From Neoscytalidium dimidiatum (Eukaryota; Ascomycota; Dothideomycetes; Botryosphaeriales; Botryosphaeriaceae), in the NCBI GenBank assembly GCA_037367355.1, contig CM074699.1, positions 1,488,001-1,552,000 of the forward strand: 64,000 nucleotides of DNA, read 5' to 3'. A program made the position numbers and the translations under genes. Below the pieces are notes generated by a model. It had not been told where the DNA came from. It saw nothing but the letters and a program-made list of their open reading frames with translations, and did not search any database. This document shows, piece after piece, positions 33,035-43,749 of this stretch (position 1 is the first letter of the stretch; each line of letters begins with the position of its first letter).

Positions 33035-35997
33035 ATCCTGGGAGCCTCCCGCCAGAATCTCGGTCGCTGGGAGCCGATCCTTGCTGCCCTGGCCCGCCGC
33101 ACCAGGGCGCACCCACTCCCCACTGTGCCGCCGGCCGTCGAGCTGTTCGGTCCCAGTGATTGCCTCTTGCCGACCGCGTGTGCCGGGCAAGATCCGACCT
33201 GCGAGCTAGAAGGGCGCGAGAGCCTCATGGAGCGTGGACGGGCGCGTGTGCGCGGAGCGGTGCGAAGGAGCTAGCGGCGGGGCGTGTTTCTCGAGCTTCC
33301 ATGTGCGTCGGCATGCAAGGAACCCGTCCTGGCCGAGCCTGGTCCAGAAGATGCGCCTCCACGCCTCAACGCCAACCCCAATCCCAGCCGCAACGGGCCA
33401 CCTCCCCCGTCAGTCCTCCACCTGCTCTCCGCCTCTGCCAGCAGCCACAGCTGCAGTCTTTGTCACGACGCACCCGCATGGCGATCCTGCTGCCGAGGTG
33501 CTCAGGGCAGCCGTGACCATCACCCGCGGCACTCCCGTGTCGACCCGTGTCGAGTGTGCCTCCGCTAGCCGGTTTGCCAATGAGGAGCTGCACGTTGGGC
33601 TGCAGGCGCAGGGGAAGTGACGGTGACGCGTGCCTGGGTCGGTCCGAGTCAACATTGGCCGAGCAAGAACACGGTCTCACTCTTGCCCGCATAGCACATA
33701 CTCCGTACGCCTCTGCCTCTCCTCATTCACCGCACAAAAGACGATCCCTCTCTCAGCAATGTCGCCTCGAGTCAGCACTGCCTGCGTTTAAGCACGATCA
33801 GCGCCTGGATCCCCGCTGCAGCGCCACACGAGCACGAGCAGATCCTCTTGCTCCCTAGGGACCCTGTCCCGCTCCCCTGGATTCGACATGAAAGCGCCGC
33901 CCCCATGCGAACCCGCGCAGCCCATTGGAAATGCCTCTTACACACCAAATCTCCACGCCTGCTCATCCCATCCGGCTTTGCGCGGCTGCTAGAACAGCCG
34001 GCAAGGTCAATCGCTGGTGCACTTAGCCGTGGCGCCGCTGGTCCTTAGTCCGCTGCATCAAACCGGCTCGCTTCCTTCGCCCGCCTCTTCCCACACTTGC
34101 ATTGTGGCGCCATGCCCCATGGGAAGACGCAATCTTCTGCCAACGCTTTTTGCTCCTGTCCTTCGGCAATCTGGAAGGAGATTTGACATATTCGCCATTG
34201 ATCCAACCTATCAACGACTGAGCTGGATTGCGTTCCGTGGAGCTACACTTCCGAAGAATCTCCGCCAGCGCAGAAGAATTGCCTTTTATGGACTGACCAT
34301 CTTATCTGGGCAGCCACTCTGGCTCTTGCAGCCGCTGGATAAGCTCTGAAGGCCTAGGGCGTTTGAGCCAAGATCCAAACCTGTTGTGTGTAAGCTGCGT
34401 GGGAGACGTTTGGTCACTTGCCGCCGATCGGCTGGTATAGATGCAACTGCCAACCGTTGGCCTAGCCCACAAGAACCTGGTTTGGTCCTAGTCCAACTAT
34501 GTTAGGATGCAACAACCTGCGGCTCGAAGATAGCCCGAACTACGTCAGTCGGTAAAGCAACAATTAATTGACTTCAAGCACACGTCCTGTAACCCCGCTC
34601 TGCAAGTTGCCGATGATACTGATCAATGCGCATGGTTGAGGATATGAGTTTTGCCGACGCCTTGCCGGGCTGGCTGGGATGAAGTCACCGAGCTGCGTGA
34701 GTATGCATCCTTTACGCACATCTTCGCCGTTTACCTACTAGCCCCACCGAGCGACAGCTTCTACTATCTCCCATCGGGTAATGTACAAAGAAGAATGTGC
34801 AGAAGGAATACCTACAAGGCTGCTACAAAGGCACTATCCAGAGGTGAAACAGTAGATGTCTCTGCGAATGACATCCTTGCCTATAGATCCTGCGAAAATC
34901 CGTCTTTGTTGAGTACCCTGACTTCCTGAAAAGGATCGGAACACCGCCGGCAGAATACGATCGTGGACTAGGCATGCTTCTGTAGCGCGTGGATTCCCGA
35001 ATTTCAAGGCAAAGTGCCACACCACTCGGTAATGCAATATTAGGCTAGGCTAACTGCACCCCACTCCACTCCTCCAACGATGCTAACACCGTCCACAGCT
35101 GAAAAGGAGCAAGTTCTCTCATCAGACAACCCTTCCCTTAGGTAGTCGACTTATTGGACTTCCCCTTCGAAGCGACGCCGTGGTGCACATGTTCAGTCCG
35201 GGGTCTTTTGCAGCGAAGCTCATAGCGGCTACTCCCGGAGCTTTGACCGTTTTCGAGTCTTGGTACAATGCCGATCATGTCGGGACTGAGGAGAAAGAAC
35301 CAGCATCACGTCCTGATGGGATTTAGAACTTGCAACGGTCGACACGCCTCCCGAGCCCTGAATCCTTCGGCAATTATGCATGTTCCGTGTTCTGGGCCGT
35401 TGCAACGGCGTGCGGCTACTCAGATAAGTGATCTTGCATGTCGCTGCGGGGTCTTTCAAGGGGAAAAAAAAAAAAAAAAAGCCGCCTTCGAAATAAGCTT
35501 TGACAGCGGCAGCCATTGTCCTGAACAAGAAGGCAGCTAATTAACTTATCCGGCAGATGACTAGTGCACCGCAGCTTGTCAAGAGCGGTTGCAAATGGTG
35601 AAGCGTAGATGGTGTCGTGATGAATCGCTCATATGGATCCAGGACACCGATTAAATGACCTTCCCCTCCTTGACGGAAAACCCGCGTTGCTCATTGCAGC
35701 TAACGCTCAACCACTATCATCTGTTTCAAGATGCTAATCATGCAATGGATAGGGTTTAAAAAGAAAAAGATAAAGATAAAGAAAGAGTGGGGTTGCATGC
35801 AGCCCCGTAAAGTGCGGCACGGAGGGCGTGGCGGTGGCGTAACTGCATAGGAACGGCATAAGGCGTTAGCTGTTGATTCGCCATCTGTCTGAGTAAGGAA
35901 CGCAAGTGATGGGAGAACGATGAGCTTGACTATGCGCATAGGACACAATCGACAGATGCATGATTTTCGTTCGTGTCACAGATCAAGTGATGTGGAA

Positions 35998-36005
35998 TAT
36001 ATATT
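35998..36005 (+). promoter_or_regulatory. TATA box of the U6 snRNA gene
   Basis: TATATATT begins 27 bp upstream of the predicted U6 start. This matches the spacing of TATA elements that position RNA polymerase III on fungal U6 genes. Confidence 0.75.
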
Positions 36006-36024
36006 AACTTAGCAAGTGAATCAA

Positions 36025-36124
36025 GTGCCTTCGGGCATTTGGTCAATTTTGAAACGATACAGAGAAGATTAGCATGGCCCCTGCACTAAGGATGACACGC
36101 TATACAAAGAGAAGCTACCAGTTT
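36025..36124 (+). ncRNA. U6: U6 spliceosomal snRNA
   Basis: The sequence opens with a 5' stem-loop closed by a UUCG tetraloop (GUGCC/GGCAU), followed by TTTGGTCAATTTTGAAACGA. It then shows the invariant ACAGAGA box that pairs with the 5' splice site, the catalytic AGC triad region (GATTAGCATGGCCCC), the U4-pairing region (CTGCACTAAGGATGACACG) and a 3' internal tail ending in a long T-run. The central part is nearly identical to fission-yeast and filamentous-fungal U6. No mRNA-type intron interrupts it, unlike U6 of some yeasts. It is expected to be transcribed by RNA polymerase III from the TATA box upstream and the B-box downstream. The exact 5' nucleotide may differ by two or three. Confidence 0.95.
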
Positions 36125-36131
36125 TTTTTTT
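36122..36131 (+). terminator. Pol III T-run terminator of U6
   Basis: Ten T follow the U6 coding region directly, a strong RNA polymerase III stop. Part of the run becomes the U6 3' oligo-U tail. Confidence 0.85.
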
Positions 36132-36139
36132 GGATCCAG

Positions 36140-36151
36140 CGTTCGAATCCC
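36140..36151 (+). promoter_or_regulatory. downstream B-box-like element of the U6 gene
   Basis: CGTTCGAATCCC matches the TFIIIC B-box consensus (GGTTCGANNCC) except for its first base. It lies about 9 bp beyond the U6 T-run. No tRNA can be folded around it, so it is best read as an extragenic B-box, as known for the budding-yeast U6 gene, where it sits farther downstream. Confidence 0.65.
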
Positions 36152-36413
36152 AGTACCACAACTCAAAAATCTACATTTTATTTTGCCACGCAAACCGTAA
36201 CGCCTGCTATCCGATGACCGTCATACATGCGTAATGTTCACACGCGCAGTTAGAGGCTTTAGTATTTTCTTTTCCTTTTCCTTTTTCTTTTTTTAAATAA
36301 AAAACTCCTTACCTGCGAATGACTCGCTTAGCACACTGCTTTGTAAGCGCGTGCGTCACACCCGTAAGCTTGCTCCGCATCCGCGTATCTTCAGGTCCTC
36401 AACTTCACGCAGG

Positions 36414-38926
36414 ATGCCGAGTGAACAGCGCGTGTCGGGGAGAGGCAGTCGACGAGTGCCGACCTGCATTGTTTGCGACCGCGTGTTTGCGCGCAGCGAA
36501 CACCTGCAGCGCCATCTTAGAACCCGTGCGTTTTCCTTCCTCCATCAACTACGAGTTCTGTGATCGACTGAACCGAGGTTGCGAATAGATACGAAGGAGA
36601 AACCCTACTCATGTCGCTGCGGCCGTTCCTTTGCCCGCCGCGATTTGCTGACGCGGCACGAGCGCATCTATCACAGTTCCTCGTCGCCAAATCGCACATC
36701 TCAGCCCAGGCATGAATCTGGGATCCAGGCCCGTTCCTCATCATCTGGATCCAGTGTGCTGTTGGCCGCCTCAAGCGCTCCGATCCCTTTGACTCCATCA
36801 GCAACGGGCTCGGAATCTAGCAAGCCAGATGACTTCGCGCAGGGCACCTCTTTTGACTCATGGGGCACCTCGGGTCCTCACTTTAACACTCGCACATCCC
36901 AGCCTGATCTGAATGCTCATACAAATCCCGAAGTTCATGGCTTCGACGGTATGATGCTTGACTTCTCCACATTCATGAATACGGTGGGGCTTGATTTCGA
37001 CCTTGGTATCCTTTCTCAGCCACTGTTATCCGACCAAAATGGCCATGATCCAACTACGGCACCGTATATGCCTAGGGTTGGAGCTGCCTCAGCACTGGAG
37101 AGTCGAGATGACAAGCCTGGCAGAGTGCCCGACACATCGATTGGAGATGGTGATATGACCCATCACTGAGTATGTGAACCCTCAAGCTAACGAATTCGCA
37201 CAGACGATTTCCATGAATTGAAGCCGCTATCAAATCCTTGGCAAGTCACCGAGGAACAGAGGCGATTATTCCAGAACTCTTTGACTCCATTCACTGAGGT
37301 ACTTGGAAGATTCACATTACCATCCAGACTTTCGATGGCGCGATTTATTGCTGGCTACGTCGACGGCTTCAGCAATCACCACTCTTTCATCCATACACCC
37401 ACCTTTAGCATAGGAGCACATTGCAAAGCACCGGAGCTCTGTCTTGCAGTCCTTGCCATTGGAGCACAATATCGGTATGAGAAGCGCAATTCTCTCATGC
37501 TCTACAATGCCTCGAGGTCAGTTGTCCTTGAGCGTATTCGGAGACGGGACCCGGCTACGGAAGAATCCAATACTAGACCCGGAATTCGTCAACGAGATGA
37601 AATTCAACCACTGCAAGCTGGGCGTATGGATATCGTTCGGACACTCATCCTACTCACGACTTATTCCGCTTGGACTAAGGATCAGACTCTGGTCCGCGAG
37701 TCCTTCGAATACCAAGGACTGCTGGCTAGATATATCAGGGAAGATGGTTTATCAGAAGGGAGTCAGTACGTTGGAGACGACTGGTATGAATGGGCAATTT
37801 ATGAGAGTGATCGACGCACAAAGCTATCCGCCTTCTGTCTTCTCAACCTGCAAACATTAGCTTACAACCTGCCCCCGACGCTTTTAAGCAACGAAATCGA
37901 CCTGAACATCCCATGCTCGTGCGAAGAGTGGTTTGCCCGTGAACCTTTGGAATGGCTGGAAGCGCGAAAAAAGGCGCCCAAGACCTTTAAATTCAAAGAA
38001 GCCTTAACTCTTTTACTCCGAGGCTCCAAGGAACCCACGATGGAGCCAGCACCCATCACTTCCCCGATGGGAAACTTCATTCTGATTCAGGCCATAATCC
38101 AACGCATCTATATTACACACCAACTCTCAATGGAACCGGAAGAAGCACCGTTCCGGGATCAGGATCTGAACGACTTCGAGGAAGCGCTTGATCGCTGGAG
38201 GTCAGGTTGGCAAAAGGCTCCAGAGTCCATCTTGGATCTGAAAAATGCAAAGGGATCCATATCATTCGCATCAACTGCGCTTCTAGGCCTCGCTCATGTT
38301 CGGCTGCATTTCGAACTTGGCCGCAGACGACGCCTGCACACCGGGGACCCGGATGAAATTGCAACGGCAGCGTTCGAGGCTCCCTTGCCTCAGCGATCGC
38401 CACGCTTAACCCAGGCTCTACTGCATTCAGCCCACGCGCTAAACATTCCAGTTCAGCTTGGAGTGGACTATCTAACAAAATGCCAAGCTTTCTTTTGGGG
38501 AGTTCAGCATTCACTGTGCAATTTCGAAGGCGCTATATTTCTAAGCAAATGGTTGTACAGACTAGCAAGTAGCTGTTTGGAGCAGCCTCTGACAGGTTAG
38601 TGCAGATAATTCTTCATACGTTGAATTTTATTGACGCTGTCCGAATCTCAGAACTGGAACAGCAGATCGTCCGATGGGTCGACAGTATTTTGCAAGAAGC
38701 CAAGACGTCGTTAGACGAGGCAGAGGAGATCATGTACACCGGAGACGAGACACCAGGTGGACTTCCACAACTCAGCATGGATCTTTACCATTTGAGTATC
38801 GCCGTAGTTAGGGTCTTCGCACACATGTTCAAGCGTAGCAACACCACATGGCTATTGGTGGAAGTCATCGGACAAAGCCTTGAACGATATGCAGACCTGC
38901 TCCAGGAGAGCGGTGCTCCGCGGTAG
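36414..38926 (+). CDS. C2H2 zinc-finger transcription factor with fungal-specific regulatory domain
   Basis: Exons 36414-36525, 36589-37149, 37204-38595 and 38652-38926 give 779 residues in phase. Two tandem N-terminal C2H2 fingers span about residues 18-66: C-x2-C ... H-x3-H in CIVCDRVFARSEHLQRHLRTH, then the linker TKEKPYS and a second finger CRCGRSFARRDLLTRH. Intron 1 splits the last histidine of finger 1. A Ser-rich linker follows, then the large helical fungal-specific domain (SMARFIAGYVDGFSNHHSFIHTPTF, AICLAVLAIGAQYRYE-like block, RTLILLTTYSAW, WAIYESDRRTKLSAFCLL, LPPTLLSNEIDLNIPC). This domain order is typical of fungal C2H2 activators of carbon or stress genes. The third donor (GTGATA at 37150) is weak; a better donor at 37170 would leave an in-frame TGA before it. 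Confidence 0.85.
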
Positions 38927-39285
38927 CTGGTGGCTTGGTACATCGCTTGCCCTGGACGGAGCTTTTGAGGCTTGCATAGATACCTTCACCATTCCAAAGT
39001 TGTGCGATCCTCAGGTTCTTCCTACCCATCCCACAGTTTGCAGTCTCTTCAACTCGACCTAAGTTATTTGCAACTCTCTAAAAACGCATATTGTACCATT
39101 ATCGCAGGATTCAGCACGGGTTTGAATCCATTTTCTCGATTTTCTTCTGCTCATTCTCTGCGGCGAGATGCCCCAGACGTAGACCACCAGTTATCGGTCA
39201 GCACTAAAGAGTTCCACCCGGTGCCGGAAGCATATAAGGAATCCACGAGATGATGAATGGAATTTGTAGCCATATTGGATTATGA

Positions 39286-39931
39286 AGGCAACGATTGACC
39301 TGGTTCTTTATCGATTACAATACCTGGGTAAGCAAACCCACCAGGTTCCTATCCGCGTCTCTCGATCACCAAGAAACCAAAGGAAAACTGCCAAAGCATT
39401 TCGTTTGTGGAACATGAACCAGGACGCCTCTGGAAGCTCCGCCTGCAAGAAGTGCCCGTTAACTTTTTCAAAGAAGGAGACTTCACTATAACTCACCAAA
39501 CCTTCCTCAGCTACTGGGACGCCGAAGTCAAGTAAATACCAACAGACAAAAAGTCCTCAGCCATCAAGCCCATAAAGACTGACCATATAAACCCAAGTAT
39601 AGACTTCACAGCCACCTACTACTCTAGCTCCCCCTCAATATTCCACCACAACACATTCCTTATCCCAACGCTTGTGTCGCCGTCTTCCGCGCCGGTTGAC
39701 CATGCCGTCAGCTACGCTGGTACCGCGAGATACTACAGCTCATCGGCGGCTAAGAGTTTAGACGTCATTCTCGAGACCGGCGACACGAAGGCAATTGCAA
39801 CGAGCTTCGAATACGTGGCTTACGGCGGGTCGATCTGTCGCATCGAGTACACATGTGACAAGGAACTGGATGGGGTGAACACGAATACCTTGACGCTCAG
39901 ATGCAATATCATGGTTAAAGCACATCAGTAA
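39286..39931 (+). pseudogene. unknown protein, 3' part, one frameshift
   Basis: Two adjacent segments read like one protein. The first frame (39286-39403) gives RLTWFFIDYNTWVSKPTRFL and continues to PKHF; the second begins at a TTT run (39404-39406) with VEHEPGRLWKLRLQEV. A 66-bp intron (39532-39597, branch GACTGAC, acceptor CCAAG) then leads to a last exon 39598-39931 ending CNIMVKAHQ. Removing one T from the TTT run would join the frames. The last exon has two cysteines (SICRIEYTC) and beta-rich character. No start codon was found in frame, so the 5' end is missing or lies in another exon upstream. I do not recognise the family. It could be a real gene with a base error or a decaying gene. 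Confidence 0.4.
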
Positions 39932-42618
39932 TGAGCCGAGGGATTGATACGTGGAGATGTCAGGGGCGTTCGACGAGGAGACCAGATTTGTCTTGGACCG
40001 GATTTTTTTCGAGGGCGGGTTCGAAGGAGGCGTTGCGATAATTATTCGAGGGAGGACGTTTGGGAAAGACGGATTCGAGAATTTGGTATGGTTACGTATC
40101 TCCGAGGCTGCGATGTTGAACGTAGCTCCAGCAAATTTTGGGTGGATTTGATCCCGTCGGAGAAGAATCGCGTTTGATAGTGCGATGTCTCCCCCAGTGC
40201 TCCATACATCCCTTGTCAGTAAATCCGAGATTGTATTTTAATTCTCAGACCCTCTCTTCCCTTTTCTTAGAACTTAATCGAGAGACCAGCCATCCCATTT
40301 CAACATTGTAAGGAACCATAGTATGCTCTACCAATGCATCGTGACCAAGCCATGCGCTTTGAAGCATCTTCAAAGCCCTGCAGTGGATTCTTTCTCCTCC
40401 CAGAGAGCTAGTTATCCTCAGGTCCCTCACGAATTTCTTTGGGAAAGGATATTCGTTACGTGACTGCTGGCAGTCTTGCCATGTTCGGGCTCCGTTACAG
40501 TGCCAACACAGAGGTTATCTTGGCAGCTCAGGGCAAGGCCGGTGAGGGAGAACTATCGTTTGGTCATATTCGCCATCCCGTATGAAAGACCAAAAGGAGA
40601 CTCTGTAGGTCGGAGGATAGCAGTGATGTGTCACTGCTGTGTTGCGAATTGTATGGCGTGTGTGGGGCTGAGTATGTGGTGGCCGGTAGCCCTCCGTGGA
40701 ATGCGAGTTCGGAAGGGGCGGAGAATGCGAATGAGATACTCGGACGCGATTTTGTGCCGATATCCGATCTTGGGAGTGCAAAAACAAAAGTCAGAGTTCA
40801 GGGCTTGCCTCTGGGCCGAATGCGTGGACCGCCAGGACGCGCCTTGCACCGAAAATACTTGATGCAGACTGACCTGCATATGGCGAACTTTCTGCTTCTC
40901 AAAGTTACTGATCCTCTTTCTATTGGCGATGGTGATCAATAATGGAACCGGTGGAACTTAAAGTGGATTTACTCCCTGAGAACGGAGTTTACTCCTCTGG
41001 TCGCTGGGCACGGGATTGAGCCAGGGTTCGGACAGTCTGGGCTGCATGGACTTGTGAACTACTAAGAGCACAACCAAAACCAATTGCGGGCCGCACGCGG
41101 GCCGTTTGCAATGAGGTGAAGTACTCTTTGTCTCAACTAAATTGGTCAAAAGGAACGGGGGAAAGGGTAAAGGTAAAGGCCGATAGGGACAGCATAAACC
41201 CGCCTGCGAACGGAATCTCCGAGGGTTATTGGCATTACACAATGATGGTGAAGCCAGTTGACCCAGCACTTTGCCGGGTTTTGGCGGAAGAGCTTGCGTA
41301 TGTTTGAAGTCGAAAGCGTTCGGTAAATAGACTAACATAGAATAATGTACAAAAGAGGCTTAGCGCAGTGTGTCGGTTCGTGTAAATAGCTTTCTCCTCA
41401 CTGAACCCTCAGAGGGATAATCCATGAGTTCAAACAGCGTAGTATCGAGATGTAAAACCCTCACGTGCCCTGCTCGCGGCAAGTGTTCTCGATCCAGAAC
41501 TGGTATCCACTTTTGAATCTTTTCACGACGTATACTAGAATAAGCGCATGACGGAAATGACGAAAGCGAAAGACCAAGTACTGTCTTACTCATGGTACGC
41601 GAAAGAACGTACGGAGCCTCGGTACACAAATAAGCTTTCTTTCTCGCTTCTTCTGGAGCTACTACTGCTACAGGCATTAACCATGGCCCGTATCCAAAGC
41701 CCAAAGCAAAGCAGAAATAGTACTCCTCGATATAATGATCGTCTCGCCGGGCCTCTCCTGTCCAAGGAACTGCAGCACGATGGATGTGGATCCCTGCATG
41801 CTCACGGAGCTCTGGGCGTGATGAGACAGGGTGTGCTGAATCGAGGACGACTGATTTTGTCATCGGGCAGAATCATGAGTCGTATAGAGCAAGCGATCCC
41901 GGCAGCTGAAGCTGAGATTGCTTTCTTCGGACCGACACGCAAGCCTCCGGAATCTCCCTCCCGCCATTGTTCAGAGCCTCCTAAATTCTTTCAGCGAGAA
42001 GGGCCAACTCCACCTACGTTCGTATGGCCCTAGAGGAATCTCATGATCTCGCTTGCGATATTGAACGGAATGGCATCTAAAACCTAACAAAAATCATCAC
42101 AGGCACACGAGGTTGAAATCTTTCGAGCAATGCCAGCTCGCATCAATCCGGGGGATCGACGCGGTGGAGCGCCGGATCGAGCCCATCCCCCAGACAGCGC
42201 AATGAACTAAGCCGGGGGGTCGCTTTCGGACCCCGCAGATGCGCTCCACCCGTTGACCCGCGGACACGGACAGCTCGCCCCCGCAACCTTCGTTGCATAT
42301 CTTGCCAGAAAATGGCCATACCACCGCTGTCAGGTTCGCTTTGGCCCTGTAGATCGGAGCCCGGCCTTGCTGCCGATTATCTACGGAGCATGGTCCGCGA
42401 ATCCTGCTTTGCCTCCCAACGGGTCGATTCTACGCTATCTTGCAAACCTCTCCATGGCTGCCGACAGTCCCAGCATTGGTCAGCCCCTGTGAGGCGTCCA
42501 ACAAGCAAATCTACAAGCGACAGCTTACATATTAGTCTTTCGCCCACGCTTGCTTCCCCCTCTCCTTTTCGATCTCTGCATTACAGATTTACTTCGCCTT
42601 GTTTCTCCTCATCGCATC
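39932..42618. other. intergenic, no gene supported
   Basis: The longest frames (41360-41863 minus, 41548-42033 plus) overlap each other and lack motifs. A 10-bp inverted repeat (GGTGGAGCGC near 42173, GCGCTCCACC at 42241) flanks a GC-rich stretch. The last 100 bp are pyrimidine-rich leader of the next gene. Confidence 0.5.
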
Positions 42619-43749
42619 ATGTCTTCAGGCCCAACTTCCAATGAGGAGACGGATTCGAAGAGCAAGACCGGCGATGCTACCGACACACCCTACGCCATGG
42701 CTCTGGCCATGATGACTTTCCTGGGTATCGGTTGCTTTAACGCTTTGGAGCTCATCTTCCTGGTTATGGTTACTTTCAAACGGTACAGCGGTCTCTATTT
42801 CTGGAGTGTTCTTGTAGCGGCCAGCGGGATTCCAATATACTGCGTCGGATTCACCCTCAAGTTCTTCGTCACCAATATTACCAACATGAACTACGTTGGA
42901 CTGGCCATCGTAATCCTAGGATGGGTCCCCATGGTCACTGGACAGTCTCTCGCACTCTATTCCCGGCTCAACCTTGTCGTCCACGACCAACGTAAACTCC
43001 GCTGGGTCCTCTATATGATCATCTTTAACGCCTGCGCCTTTCATGGCACGACAACAGGCCTCGCGTTCGCAGCGGAATCATCCACAAGGATGGCCAGCAT
43101 CTACTCAGCCTACGAGAAAGCCGAGCTCTGCGCCTTCGCGACCCAGGAGATCATTATCTCGGCACTTTACATCTACGAGACGTACAAGATCCTGCGCCCT
43201 ACCAACCCCTCCCAAGGGAAACGCATCACCGCCGTCCGCCGCAACCTCATCTACGTCAACATCATCGTTATCTGCCTGGACATCGCGCTCATCAGCATCG
43301 AGATGGCCAACCAATATAAGATCCAAACGACCTTCAAAGCCCTTGTCTACAGCGTCAAGCTCGGTCTTGAATTTAGCGTCCTAAATACCCTACTCCGTGC
43401 AATCAAGGGCCGCAATGGCAGCTCGTACGATATGGACTCTCGCTCCGCCCACCCGAACCGATCAGGCATCAACGCGACAACGGAGACGTTCAGAGGTACG
43501 CAGAAGACCAGTACCGGCTACGCGGAGCACCCGGCCACCTTCTCGAACGTCGTTGGCAAAGGCGACCCCAGTGGTTCATGGGAGATGAGCAACATCAACA
43601 TCATGAAGACGACCGAAGTTTACGTCGACTCGAGCGCCGGTGGCGATGATGATACCGAATCCGGCAGTCCGAAGGAACAGCGCGCAGCCTCCAAGGCGTC
43701 CTCCGAAATCCACTTGGCTTCTAATGGCGCCTACCAACCCCGGGGGTGA
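42619..43749 (+). CDS. seven-helix integral membrane protein of unknown function (DUF7703-like)
   Basis: A single-exon protein of 376 residues. The ATG at 42619 lies in CATCATGTCT, after a pyrimidine-rich leader. Seven hydrophobic segments occur between about residues 28 and 265: MTFLGIGCFNALELIFLVMV, YFWSVLVAASGIPIYCVGFT, VGLAIVILGWVPMVTGQSL, WVLYMIIFNACAFHGTTTGL, a helix from FATQEIIISALYIYETY, LIYVNIIVICLDIALISIEM, and ALVYSVKLGLEFSVLNTLL. The remaining 110 residues form a Ser/Thr-rich, acidic tail that is probably cytoplasmic. The first helix block resembles a fungal family annotated only as a domain of unknown function; I recall it as DUF7703, which should be checked. The receptor-like topology suggests sensing, but no ligand or partner is known. 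It is monocistronic. Confidence 0.82.
   Translation: MSSGPTSNEETDSKSKTGDATDTPYAMALAMMTFLGIGCFNALELIFLVMVTFKRYSGLYFWSVLVAASGIPIYCVGFTLKFFVTNITNMNYVGLAIVILGWVPMVTGQSLALYSRLNLVVHDQRKLRWVLYMIIFNACAFHGTTTGLAFAAESSTRMASIYSAYEKAELCAFATQEIIISALYIYETYKILRPTNPSQGKRITAVRRNLIYVNIIVICLDIALISIEMANQYKIQTTFKALVYSVKLGLEFSVLNTLLRAIKGRNGSSYDMDSRSAHPNRSGINATTETFRGTQKTSTGYAEHPATFSNVVGKGDPSGSWEMSNINIMKTTEVYVDSSAGGDDDTESGSPKEQRAASKASSEIHLASNGAYQPRG

Larger units (their letters stand above)
31967..36024. other. 4-kb region, GC-rich low complexity then gene-poor
   Basis: Overlapping frames of 100-312 codons on both strands at 32.1-33.8 kb arise from GCAGCC- and CCAGCT-type repeats and lack any motif or start context. 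From 34 to 36 kb only short frames occur. A poly-A tract (35464-35480) is present. Confidence 0.55.

Noticed and set aside
32145..33858. Several frames of 100-312 codons in a GC-rich region
   Set aside because: They arise from GCAGCC and CCAGCT repeats; no frame has introns, start context or a recognisable domain.
36132..36175. Possible tRNA 3' half (GTTCGAATCCC) after U6
   Set aside because: No acceptor, D or anticodon arm can be built upstream because U6 and its T-run occupy the space; a B-box is the better reading.
39325..39343. Short intron GTAAGC...CCAG as explanation for the frame change at 39.3 kb
   Set aside because: It would be only about 17 bp, too short for fungal splicing, and the reading frame is open through it.
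41360..41863. 167-codon minus-strand frame
   Set aside because: Overlaps a similar-length plus-strand frame; no motif, signal peptide or splice-consistent neighbour.
42165..42255. 10-bp inverted repeat around a GC-rich stretch as a mobile-element end
   Set aside because: Arms are short, no target duplication or open frame lies between, and such pairs are expected by chance in GC-rich DNA.
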